From Tribonema minus (taxonomy: Eukaryota; Sar; Xanthophyceae; Tribonematales; Tribonemataceae): 64,000 nt of DNA. Below, in pieces: positions 35,701 through 47,000 of this stretch; position 1 is the stretch's first letter, and every line of letters starts with the position of its first letter. The translations under genes were made by a program, and so were the position numbers. The notes below the pieces were generated by a model. The model was not told where the DNA came from, made no database searches, and worked only from the letters and a program-made list of their open reading frames with translations. The DNA lies in contig JAFCMP010000523.1 in assembly GCA_017506865.1 (NCBI GenBank), forward strand, positions 1 through 64,000, written 5' to 3'.

Positions 35701-38700
35701 GCAAGGCCAAGACGGCACTCTGTGTGCGGCAAATGCCATCCATGGCGCTGAGGTGTGGAGTGGGGGCGGACTTCACCCTCCCCCCCCCCCCCCCCCCCCC
35801 CAAAAAAACACACACACACCGGCACAGCAGAGACGTCGATCATACACGACGCAGGTGAGGGCAGCACGAGGCGTAGATCAGCACACAAGCACGCACGCTG
35901 CCTCATGGCACAGCGCTCATGTATCGGAAGCCCCCCCCCTGTTCCCTTCGCAAACGCACCTCCGGCGCCGCAAACGTGTACTGCGGGCCGCTGAAGTCCA
36001 GGCTCGGCACGAACGCCGTCGCTGCAGCGGGCGCGGCGGCGGCGGTGGCCGCTGCCGCCTTGGCCTTGACGACCGCCGCCGACGCCTTGATGTCGTTGGT
36101 GGCGCGCAGCGTGGCGAAGCGGCTGCGCGGCGCCGCCGGCGCTGCTGCTGCCTCCGCGCCTGTCGCCGCCGTCGCCGCTGGTGCCGCCGCCGCCGTTTCC
36201 TCCGGCTTGACGGCGTCCGCCATGACGGCGTCGGCGGCAGCGTCTGCGCAGGGGGTGGGTGGATGAGACACGGGAGGGGGGGGAGGGGGGAGGAGGCGCT
36301 GTGTGATGGGGTACATAGAAGTATGTATATGGTTGTCTGCGTTTGAACTGTTATCCCAAGGTAGGCAGGTATGGCCGTTCGCAAGCCTGTCGCCGCCGTG
36401 TGAGCATGTGAAAATATCAGGGGGCGACTCGTGCCAGTGCGCACATGGGCCCTCCAGACATCATGTTCACTCGGTTGGCGGGCACTGGCCGTGGAGTGGA
36501 TTGGCGTTTGGATTCCTTGCTCAGCCGCGTTGCCAGCAGATTGGGGAGCGTAAGAGCTCCAACAGCAAGGCATATTGTCAGCCGCTGCGCGCAAGGGCGG
36601 TGCTGCGCGCACAGCAGCAACAGCAGAGCAGCTGCCGCGCGCTGCCACTCCGCATGCGCTGCAGCACCACTCGTGCGCGCTGCAATCGCGCAACACTGCG
36701 CTCGCTGCAGCAGCAGAGCGCTGCCGCTGCGCGCAGCACTGCTCTCCACAGCGCTCATATTCACTGACCTGCAGCTCCCCCCGCCACGGCAGCGCCATCG
36801 TCGGCAGCGCCAGCAGCGAAGTCCTCGTCGCCGCCGCCGCCGCCCTCAAAGTCATACCCGCCGCCGCCGCCGTCAAAGTCGTCCGCCGCCGCGTACTCCT
36901 GCGGCTCCGGCTTGGCGGCGCGGCGGCGCTGCTGCGGCGCGGAGGCGGCTGCGCGCCGCGCGCCGCCGACGGGGGGCGGGGAGTCGAAGGCGAGGCGGGC
37001 GCCGCGCGCTGGGCTGCACAGGCGAATGAAATGCGCAAGGGGCAGCGCGGCGTCAGCGTCTACTGGGGCGTATGTGCAACACACGACGTGCTTTGGGTTG
37101 TTGACGGCAGCTTCAACCTCAGCGCACAGTGCCGTAGGCACGGGGAGGGTGGAGAAGAGGGGTGCGTGCTACATGGCGCTCGGCGTGGAGGCGCGGTCCC
37201 CGCGTGGTCTGCACGCACCCTGCAGAGACAGCTCTGCCGAGCGCTGCCTGAGCCCGTGCAGCACCGCTGCGGCACGTCACCCTGAACTTTAACATCCCCC
37301 GGACGACCTCAACATCAAGCTGCTGAACAGTCACAACTTCCACAACGGCCTACAGTTACAACTTTCGTAACGGCCTACACGATCACGGCGGCACGCACCG
37401 CACGTCGCCCATGCTGCGCCGCCGCGGCGCGCCGCTGCCGGCGGCGCGCCCCAGCGGATCCGATGCGAGATCCTCCAGCAAATCGTCCAGGTTGAGCGAT
37501 GCCTCAGCCGCCGCCTTGGGGCGCGCAGTGGCGGCCATGCCGGGCCCGACAGCCTTGCCCGTGGTCTGCATGTACTTGAGGATGCTGCGCGCGGCGGGAC
37601 GGCGCAGCGGAACGGGGTGGCAGCGAGTGCCATGTGAGCGCGCGCGCAGCTTTGATACTGGTTGGTAGTTTCAATGTCAGTTGGGCGATGGCAATTCACA
37701 CAACACCGCAGCATGGAGGGCCTTGCCCATGGTCTGCATGTACTTGAGGATGCTGCGCGCAGCGGAGGGCGCAGCGGAATCGGCGGCAGCGAGTGCTATG
37801 TGATTGCGCGCAGCTGTGATACACTTATGGTCAGGTTTGGTGGTGGCAATGCACGCCACACTGCAGCGTGGAGGTCCCGCACTCCCTTGTGCCGTGCGGA
37901 AGACACGGGTGCGCGGAGGCGGCGAACACGGGCTGAGCACTGCTCTTGCTGAGCGTTGCTGACTGCGCCCTGCAGCGCCCCTGATCTGCTGCACCACTCG
38001 TCTACACGCGCTGGTGCAATGGCAGCCGCGGCAGTCCTTTCAGCACTCGACGCCTCAATCAGTGGCCGCATCCCCCCCGCTGCAACGCAGACATACCAAG
38101 TTGAAGTCGGTGTTTGAAGTACGTCAGTAAGTGCACAGTACTACTAGAGGCTCACCTGGCCGACTGCACGCCGGTGCCGCCCAGCGCGCCGAGCTTGTTG
38201 AGCTTGCGCGCCTTCTTCATGGCCTCGTCCGTCGCGGTGGCGGCGCGGCTCCGCTTGGCGCCCTTGGCCTGCGCCGCAGACGCGTTACACGAGGAAGCAG
38301 CGCTCGGCATCAGCCGCATCTCAACGACACGAGGAAGCAGCGCTCGGCGTCAGCCGCGACTCAACCTCCGCTGCTGGCGCGATGTGGAGCACTGAGGCAG
38401 GCTGCTCAGGATCGTTCAGCGGTGAGCGCAGCGCGAAGGGGCGCGTCAAGCCCCGCAGCCGGCTCCGCGCACGCGCGCAGTTGAAGCTGGGATGAACCCC
38501 CCGCGCATTGAACTTCTGTTGGTCATGTTGCAGCGTGCCGGCGCGCGTGTGCCGTTTGGCGCGCACTTGCCCCTGGGGAACGGGCTAGCCGTAAACCCCA
38601 AATTTGAGCGGACGACCGTCCCGCGCACGCTTGCACTGCACATCCGCTACGAGCGGCGTTCGCAATAGGTGTAGTCTGCCACAGCCAAGCCAGACCGGAG

Positions 38701-40043
38701 GCTGTGGATTGGTCCAAGATGCCATTCCACCGTGCGATTACACTCGTTGTGTTTGAACGCAGGGCCCGCAACCGCCTCGCATAAGAATGGCATTTGTGGG
38801 CGTCCCTTGTGGGATTGTCAGCGAAAACTAGCGCGACACACAGATCGTGTAAGATAGCTGCTGCCCATGTTGAACTGGTCTCGTAATGCACTCTGACACA
38901 CGGCCGCTTCGAGACCCCAGTTTTGACGCTGACACGCACCTGTCATGTGCCACAGTGCTCAAACATGCATTATATTTGTGCACTTTTGTGCAACCATACA
39001 TGCATACCTCTGCGCCCGCCTCCTCCTCATCCGACATCCTGTCCAGATACTCCTCTCCGTTGTCCACGTAGCCCATTCCGTCATCGTCCACAACCTGCGC
39101 ACGGCGCCAGCGCATCGCGTTGCGCGTGTGAGGCTCAGCGCAGCAAGCCACTCGGGTGACCGAGCAAGAGGTGCCTGCACTCAAGCGGATCCCGCTAAAT
39201 GAGGCATGCGCAGGCGCAAAACGATCAATGCATGGAAGACCAGCAGCACTCAAAGCCAGTCCGGTGAAGTACTGCAGCAATGGCTTCATGGCGCATGCAG
39301 CCCGATGCATGAGGTTCTTACTCCTCCAGAACTGCATGTGCATTCGCACTTGATTATTCGCCTAAGCGATGTAGACCACAACTTCAAACAGGGGCGTGAA
39401 CGACATCGCTGCCACATCACATGACATCTTGTCCGACAGCTACGCATCATCAACAGGTGACGCTGCAGCTGCTGCTTGCGTTGCTACATACATGACCTTG
39501 CCCCCGTGTATCCTTGGAGCATGCGGTGTATGTCATGTCACGTGTATTGCAGACTTACAAAGTCATCCTCTGCCTGGCGCTTCCTGACAAGGGCCTGGTA
39601 CTCCTCCTCCGGCACCACGTCAAACAGCTCGTCATCAGACTCCACCTGCCGCCCAAAGAGCAGATGAAGGCAGCACAAGGAGCAGCAATGTGATAAACAT
39701 CAGCAATGCTCTATGCAGATTGGCACCTCGGACAACGGGGGATCCGCGGTGCTGATAATTCATCAGCTTCTTGCGCCACCAGCATGCATACTTTTAGGCT
39801 AAACCTTCCGCAGCGTGCCCTACAGGCTGCTTGAGGTGCCACAGACCATTTTGCTTGCAGCGCGGCAACACAAACCAGAAGGTGTATTTCCGGCTTTGCA
39901 CGTGCCTCATACTGCTCCGCACGAGACTCTCGCTTCTCCCTGGCAGCGCGCAGCTTCTCCAAGGCTGCCTGAGCCTTGGTTGGCTTCCGGCTCCTCCCAC
40001 GTGCAGAGGGTTCCCTCATAGGCGCTTCGTCCGCTTCGTCCAT
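20738..40043 (-). CDS. POLA1: DNA polymerase alpha catalytic subunit, 31 exons, 1717 aa
   Basis: Exons: 40043-39906, 39645-39559, 39094-39008, 38268-38156, 37584-37399, 37013-36769, 36243-35960, 35330-35193, 34701-34533, 34114-33948, 33313-33188, 32741-32591, 32182-32001, 31440-31156, 30696-30476, 30180-30057, 29493-29314, 28103-27857, 27355-27141, 26674-26549, 25946-25881, 25507-25418, 24978-24775, 24408-24208, 23991-23817, 23328-23065, 22593-22485, 22255-22144, 21903-21697, 21301-21216, 20906-20738. The phases close exactly (1718 codons). This family-B polymerase extends primase RNA primers at replication origins and lagging strands. Seen: the N-terminal [15 protein letters not shown] motif, exonuclease-fold [19 protein letters not shown], motif [11 protein letters not shown] (about 985), motif [10 protein letters not shown] (about 1137-1145), motif C YGDTDS (about 1188-1193), thumb [14 protein letters not shown] and two C-terminal Cys clusters. 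Donors of introns 1, 10, 16 and 22 are GC. Ala/Gly-rich inserts make it longer than the animal protein (about 1460 aa). The first ATG is 40043. Confidence 0.95.
25372..25407. repeat. Interstitial telomere-like tract in POLA1 intron 22
   Basis: About five units of CCCTAA, one interrupted, start roughly ten bases inside the intron after the GC donor at 25417. In transcript sense the intron begins with GCAAGC followed by TTAGGG repeats. Confidence 0.9.
27020..27165. repeat. Donor-edge duplication at POLA1 exon 19
   Basis: GCCCCCTCACCTTCT plus the preceding CCTACCACAG stretch occurs at the functional donor (about 27098-27160) and again at about 27030-27090 downstream in the gene. Confidence 0.75.
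28201..28965. mobile_element. Foldback / MITE-like element in POLA1 intron 17
   Basis: The left end reads CTGCAGCTTGATTAGGG then TTGGCAC. The right end, read on the minus strand, gives CTGCAG, then CAAGCTTAGGGTTGGCAC; the 13-base core TTAGGGTTGGCAC is identical. Inward of each end lies an AT-rich tract full of CGTATATAC (28225-28315 and 28840-28925); on opposite strands the two tracts match imperfectly. An internal open frame at 28434-28727 shows no recognised domain. I could not fix a target-site duplication. The structure suggests a non-autonomous DNA transposon. Confidence 0.65.
30326..30540. repeat. Donor-edge duplication at POLA1 exon 15
   Basis: The end of exon 15 (about 30472-30540) recurs at 30326-30393 in the downstream intron, with about 80 percent identity by eye. 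Confidence 0.75.
35300..35690. repeat. Acceptor-edge duplications at POLA1 exon 8
   Basis: Exon 8 start, acceptor and adjacent intron (about 35305-35400) recur at about 35490-35585. The phrase CATGAATGAAGACGCGGC at about 35488 and 35668 marks a further unit. Confidence 0.75.
37546..37880. repeat. Acceptor-edge duplication at POLA1 exon 5
   Basis: A unit of about 170 bp holding the first bases of exon 5, the acceptor and following intron is present twice in tandem, with GGTCTGCATGTACTTGAGGA at about 37563 and 37730. Only the lower-coordinate copy joins the rest of the exon. Confidence 0.85.
38285..38372. repeat. Short tandem repeat in POLA1 intron 3
   Basis: Two adjacent copies of a unit of about 44 bp beginning ACACGAGGAAGCAGCGCTCG lie just upstream (in gene sense) of exon 4. 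Confidence 0.8.
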
Positions 40044-41093
40044 TGTCAATTCCTCAGCACGGAGCTTCACTCAGCAGTACGGCTGCCTCGCGCAAGCGGC
40101 TGCAATGATTGCGACGCAAAGTGCAAACAGCTGGCCTTGCAAGACCTGCACTTGTCACCCCCCTGCACGTGTGTGTGAGCCTAGTTTGAACGCACAGGCG
40201 CCAAACTTTGAATTTGTTTTCGCGCGCGACTTGCCCGAGTCTGAGTCAAACGACATGTTGTGAAATCAAGTTTTTTTTCGACCTTTTGTGAAACAGCCAA
40301 AAAAATACTCAGCCATGACGTGCCATGCCGACAAAAATGGCTGCGGCAGTACTTGTAGAGTAGCCAAAAAGTCTATACTATACAGACCGTATATCAGTTT
40401 TTTCAAACACACTCAGCAAGTCACAGCTTCAGAATCAGCGCTCCACATCAACTTCAACAAGAGCCCTGGCGTGTCACATTTGTGCAATGGCAGCATCCAG
40501 TTTCCAACACGCAAAATGTAACATCATGCTGGAACATGCGGGGCAAGCGAAGCCTGTACAACGCTGTCGCACAGGCATGTCCCTGGGGCACATTTTTGAA
40601 CGCCGCTTGTCGGCAGTCTTGTATTTCAGTCGCCTCAGCGACGCGGCGGCTCACTCGCCGCGTCGTGCCCGGCGAAATGCGGACCAAACACGTGGCACCG
40701 CCACAGGTCTGGTCCTCCGCACCACCATCTCGCCGTGATCGCCCGCTGCTGAGCACGCGCTTTCGCCGCCGACCCCGCCAAACCCCCTAGGCTCAGTCAG
40801 CAGCTGTGCGCGTTTGCCATCGGCCCCTCCCCCCCCCCTCCCCCCGGCCCCCAACATTCTTGCAGCAGCGCTCATCATACGAGATGAGCCGCGCGCGCGG
40901 CACAGCCCGTCCCGCGCTACCAAAGTAGGCATTCGCAGCGCTGATCCCCGGCCTCAGAGTACACGTGGGAGAGACATATCGGCGGCCCGCGGCGCACAGG
41001 CGCGCCCCCCCCCCCCCCACCCCCACTCTCTGCAGGCTTTGCATGGCCCGCAGACTGTGACAGAGACGGACATCTACGCCCCTAATGTCACAA
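40044..41093. promoter_or_regulatory. Intergenic region: POLA1 promoter side and SEC63 3' flank
   Basis: About 1.05 kb between the POLA1 start and the SEC63 stop (both minus). The POLA1 promoter should be near 40044-40300; this part is AT-richer and has T and A runs near 40267-40310. C homopolymer tracts lie at about 40829-40850 and 41007-41023. No further gene is seen. Confidence 0.4.
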
Positions 41094-44000
41094 TCAGTCC
41101 TCGTCAGACTCCTCCTCGTCTTCGTCGTCGTCGTCGTCGCCGCCGTCGCCGCCGGCAGCAGCGGCGCCTGCGTCAGCCGTTTTCGCCTCGTCCTCCTCGT
41201 CGCTGTCCGACTCACTGTATCCCTGCATTACCTGCGCAAAACGGAACGATGGTGATAGCGGTCAAGGGAAAGTCAGGGGCAGGGGCGCCGTCGTGGGGTG
41301 CAGCTGTGGCGGCGTTGACGCCGCAGCAGCGGCGGCAGTGCGTATACGGTGCGTCTGGCTGTTGTGAAAGGTGAGCGGCATGGGCGCTCGCAGCGCACCG
41401 CAAACCCTCAGCGACTCTGCGCAGCACGGCAGCGTCTGAACGCACAGCAGCGAGGGCGTAGCACTGATAGCAGCTGTTGCCAGTCAATTGGCAGCATGCG
41501 AGTTTGAGAATTGACATCACCCACACCAGGCCAGAGTTGAGCCTTGGAAAGGTCGGCAGCCCCAAGAGCAAACAGATGAATACCACAAATCTATCCGGCA
41601 TCGGCATTGTTGCGAGCACCACTGGTCCAAAATTCAATTTCAGCCGAGAGCCGCTGGCGCAAACTGACGCTGCAGTGAGCACGTACCGGACGATCTTACC
41701 CTAACACACACACGCAGCACTTTTGCACTTCTGCGTCACATTTCTGCGTCATAAGTCACAGTTCAACAAGACGAGTGTGCTGAGCGCTGCTGCAGCGGCG
41801 GCGGCGCGCACGCACCTGCTCGAAGAGCGTGGGCTCGTCGTCTAGCTCGAGGTCGTCCGGGTGCGGCTCGTACACGGGGAGCGTGGACGCGGAGACGACG
41901 TCGAATTCGAGCTCGTGCCTGCGGTCGAGCCCCCGGTAGCAGTCCGACTTGACGAGGATGTCCAGCTGCACCTTGCTGGGGCGGTTGGGGGCCATCAGCT
42001 GCAGGAGTGGAAGGGGGGGGGGGGGGGGGGTCAGCTCGAGTTGTAAATGCGAGAGTTTGAGTGACTTTGTGGGGTTCACGAATGCATGTCAAGCGGGCCA
42101 TGCAACATTCTGCCGGCAAGACATTTGCGCACATCCTCCCTCGTGTATTATGGCCAGGAGCCTTCACGAACAGCGCACAATGCAGAGGACACTGCAAAGA
42201 TACTGAGACATGGACGTCACCAAGCACTGCTGTAGCTGCGGTACCGACAACCGCAGCGACTATCAGGCGCTGGTCGCTTCCAATGCTGGATGAAACCCTC
42301 CACACCACATACTCCATCTCCATGCGCAACCGCCACTCCAAAGCGCAAACGCGCCACCAAAAGGAGCACGCGCCGCATGGCCACTGATCAGACTAGTGTA
42401 CGCAACGCCGACAGAAGCACGGCGCCATGCACCATGCGCACGCCGCAGCGCAGACGCACCTTCAGCTCCGTCTCGGTGACGCGGTCGGTGACGGTGACGT
42501 GCTGGCACGCGAGCACCTGCGAGCTGCGCACGCTGGCGAGCATGACCCACCACCCCTCCTGCCGCGCGCCGGGGTAGTGCGGCGCAAACGCGGGCGGGCA
42601 CGTCTCCCCCTCCCGCAGGTTCTGGCGCGTTATGGTCACCTAAGCAGAGAGGGGGGGGGGGGGGGGGGTCATTGAGCCGATCTCGAACGGCGTCGGAAGC
42701 GTGGAGGTGGGTGCACGCGGGGCGGCAGGTTGGGGGTAGGGTGAGGGGTAGCAAGCGTCGGGCGCATGCTCACGCGGAAAGCATGGTCAGCGCGGTGCGG
42801 CGTGCATCGCATCGGCACCTGACCTGCGCATGGCATGGCTCTCAAGTGCACTGTGCTGCAGTTGGCAACTTGAAGCAGCGGCGCGGGGGGGGGGATTTGT
42901 CAACGCAGCCAGTGCGCGCACAATCGCTGGCGTGCAAGTGTAGAAAACGCTATCACAGACACCCAGCCCCTGGGCGCGCTGCGGAAAATGTGACCCACCC
43001 CGTTGACACAGCGCAACCGACGCACACCGCCTCTCGTCGTGCACGTCAGCGTCGCTTTGGCTCACACCACTGCTCACAGCACGAGAGCGGCTTGCCGGAG
43101 GCGCAAGGAGCCAGCCAGGGCGAGCTACCGCCCCTCCCAGCCTCCCCTCCCCCCCACAAGCACGCAGCACAACCAACGCCTCACACGTGAGACGCTTCAG
43201 CAGACCCCCTTCTCCAGGTACGGGCGCAAACGTCCCCAAAAAGTACAGCAGTGATTGGCAATGAGACACTCTCAAGGTGTTCGCCAAGACGCATGTAGAC
43301 TCTGGTTGCGAGTCCACGGACATCCGCCATCCGGGCTTTTTCGCGCCCCCGAGCGAGAATCATCAACAAGTGCAGCAATACATACATACCTTGATGGTGA
43401 CCAGGTCCCCCTCCGCGATCTCCCCCTCGTCGTCGACGTACGCCTTGACGTCGACGAGCACGTCAGGCAGTGCCCTCACCGCGGCCCACACGTCGCGCCG
43501 CTGCGCCGCGTCCATGTCCTTGAGCAGGGACTTGGCGGGCGGCACCAGCGGCTCCGCGGCGGCGTCGCCGCTGCTGCTGCCATTTGCGGATGACTCCGCG
43601 GCGTCCGCCGCCGCCGCCTGCGGGTATGGGGACGGTGCGCGCAACGGCGGGATGATTGATTGGCGTTGTGGTGATGTCACGTGCGCAGGGCGCCAAGGCA
43701 TCGGGCATGAGGTTGCGCGCGGGTCATGGTCCTGCAGCGCTGTCCGCGGCGATGATGGAGCCGGCGTCAGAGGCCGCCGCACCCCGCCGAGTGGCGTGGC
43801 TCTTGCGCTGAGCGCTGTTGCCAATGCTCGGTTGACGTGCACAGCACCAGGCACGCAGTTGCCCTACTGCATGGGGCATTACAGAGGTGGTCAGCAAGTA
43901 TATGTAAGGCGCTATTGGTGGCGCAAGCGCGTCACCATCTGCGCTGACAGCGGGCGCGCGCGGCGGGCGCCAGACGCGCTGTGCGCCACGCGCGCAGGCA

Positions 44001-47000
44001 TGATTAGCGCGCAAGGCAACGCCGCGCCAGCTTCGTTAATTTTTTGCACATGTGTGCGTGCAGTCCGCAAAGCAGCGTGCTGAGACGTGTTGTCAATCCG
44101 ACACAGGGCAGCGAAGCACCAGCTGTGCCTAGTACAAGTAGCTGAAACAGTGTTGTTGAAGGGGTCCGATGCGCACCAGCGCTCTGTCGAGCTTGACTAC
44201 TGCTTTCTGGGGTGTCCAGTCGATGCTCTTACTACTGGTCGATGGACCTTTGTTGCCCGCAACGACAGCTGCTGCGGTGTCCGCGGCCTGGGAGGGTACC
44301 TCATTTGCCAGGAAGTCGCGGAACGACGGCGCGCCTTCGCCGACAAACTTGGCTATCTGCAGCAGTACAGGCATTCAGGGCACCACGCAGAGGCTCAGAG
44401 ATGGTGACGATGCCCAGATGCGGAGGTGCAACAGGCACATTACGCAGTTCTCACGACGCAGCGCGTGCTGCAAACGGCGATGTCGCACAGCAAGTCATAC
44501 GCTGAATCTGCGAAAGCATGGCAGCAGCTCCCGCCGCAAACTGCCATCAACAGAAGTATCCGAGGACGACAACAAGAGAGGTGCAGAGGCGCCACGGTCG
44601 AACGTTGAGCATGCAACAGTGCAGGTGCGCCAAGCCAAGTCGCGCATGGGCCACCACGCTCCAAATGCCGACACGCACTCAGGACTGGCCTTTGTGATGT
44701 GATCGCAGCGCCATCGCAGGCGCAGGTTCGACGTGCAGACCGAAGAGGCCTGGCGCAGCACACTGCTGTCTGTGTTGTGGCGCGTCTCACTCGACAGTTA
44801 CTCAGCAGTTACAGCGCCCTGGCGCGGCGCGGCCGCTACCTCCGTGCACGCAAGCTTTGACCTGGCGCGCGACAGTCTCGCGACGACAAACGCAGCAGCG
44901 CTCAGTGCCATGGCACTGCCGTTTGACTGTCAGTGCAGCCCTCGATGTCCGCTGTCGCTCGCAACCCCAGCCAGCGTGCGGCACCCCACGCACCTGCGCG
45001 GCCGTCAGGTGCGGCAGCTGCGCGTGCGGGTGGTCGCGCACCCACACCGCCTGCGTCGCGCACTGCGCAAAGTCCATGGCGGCGACCGTCGCGATGAGCC
45101 ACCGCCGCCCGACGGCGAGGTCCACGACCGCCTCCACGAGCTCCGGCACGCGCCGCAGGATCGCGTGCTGGTCGCGCCGCAGCGCCGCCGTCGGCAGCGG
45201 CCGCCGCGTCGTGTGCGCCACGAGCAGGACGCTGCCCTGTTGGGCCGGGGGGAGGGAGAAGGGAGAGGGGGGGGAGAGGGCGGGGGGAAGGGGGGGGGGG
45301 GGGGGGGGTTGAGATGGCGGTGGTCGAGGTATGGATTGTGATGTGGATGTCGCGAGTGATGCGGGCGCTGCATGCTTTGCGCAGGCACCAGTTGGAGGGA
45401 CGCATTTCATTGGTAGTCACACATTGCAATGGCGCCACATGAGTTCGATGTCGACGCATACACGTCCCATAACGCAGCGCCCGTATATGTCAACATCTCG
45501 AAGTAAGCATTGACAAACGAGGCTTGGTGTGCACTTGAGACCTTCCAAAGAAGCAGGAAGATGCAACAGGAAGATGCAACAGACCGCCACTTGCCTTCAG
45601 TATGATGGGGTGCTCGTATTTTAGCCGCGGCAGCACCACCTTGTCACGCGGTGCCATGGCCATCTCCCTGGGCAGAACAGAAATGCAAGCGTGGCGGAAT
45701 CATCAGCATGACAGGCGCGCATCTATGATGAGGCAAGAGATCCATATTCTCATAGATGACGTGCGGCGCATTGACCCACACAGGATAGCAACACGATAGT
45801 CATGATTGAAGTTGAGTGCAGCTTCACTTGAACACAAGCCTCGAGCTACTTGCGCTCCCCTTGCGCGGCTTGACGAACTTGTGGTTGCGGTTCTCTGCGA
45901 CAGGTATCCTTGGCAATACATTCTTTCATGTACTGCAACACATCCGAGAGACAACAAACACCACAGTGATTGCAATGGAACAAGTCTTTGAGCGGCTCGA
46001 GCTCCCGTTTTGCGACTTGCCGAGCTTGCAATTCAGCATGTCGCTACACGTATTCTTTGAAACACATTGACTACAAACTGCAACAAATCCCGGAGGAAAC
46101 AAACATCAATAATATGTGCAGCTGAAGTTGAAGGTCTCACTTGAACAAATCCTTGAGCGGCTCGAGCTCCCCCTTGCGCGGCTTGCCGAGCTTGCGGTAC
46201 TCGGCGCTGCCCGCGAGCACCTCCGGCACCTGCATGGTGTGCATCTTCTCGCCGACCATGTGGTTGTACCACGTGTACGTGTCGTACAGGATGTTGTTGT
46301 CGCCGTACTTGCGCGACCCCGCGTACCACACGGCGACGAGCGCTGTCGCGCGTGCGAGAAGGGGGGCGGTGCGGAGATAGACACGGTCAGCGAGAGCAGC
46401 GCAGAGGGGAGGTGGGGCTTTCCGTGACAAGATGCGCCTGTACAAGTAGAAAACGTGAGCTGGAGGGTGAACATACGTAGTTGTTGCGGTGCTTGCGCCA
46501 CCCTGTGCAGCGCACGGCGATGAGCACTGACATCAGCAGCAGGGCGCCTACAGTAGTGAATCGTGTGCGCTTGAGGTAGAGCGATGTCGCTGCTCGAGTC
46601 TTCGCTTCAATGCAGCCAAGCCTTCAGTAAAGAAAATTCAACTGTACATATGCTCGAGCTACGCCGCGAGGTAGCCGGGCCATGAGTGACACGACCGAGG
46701 CGCGCCGCACGCCGACGCAAGCGGCCATGCCCATCGGTGAATGCGGCGCATGCGAGGCGAGGTGCCCGGTGGCGCGCGGCAGCAATCAGTCGGCAATGCG
46801 TCAGGTACGTGTTGCGTAAGCGGCAGCTGCGGCAGGCCGGGTCCTGCACGTGCGCTGTGGCAGAGCGCAACGGTACGCGCGTGCTGCCAGTGGCGCCGCA
46901 CGCGCTTGGCCCTCAGGCGTACTCGGGCCTGGCCCCGACCCTAATCTTGCCCGAAATACTGACCAGAATGACAACCACTAGGCTGCGCGCACTCACATGG

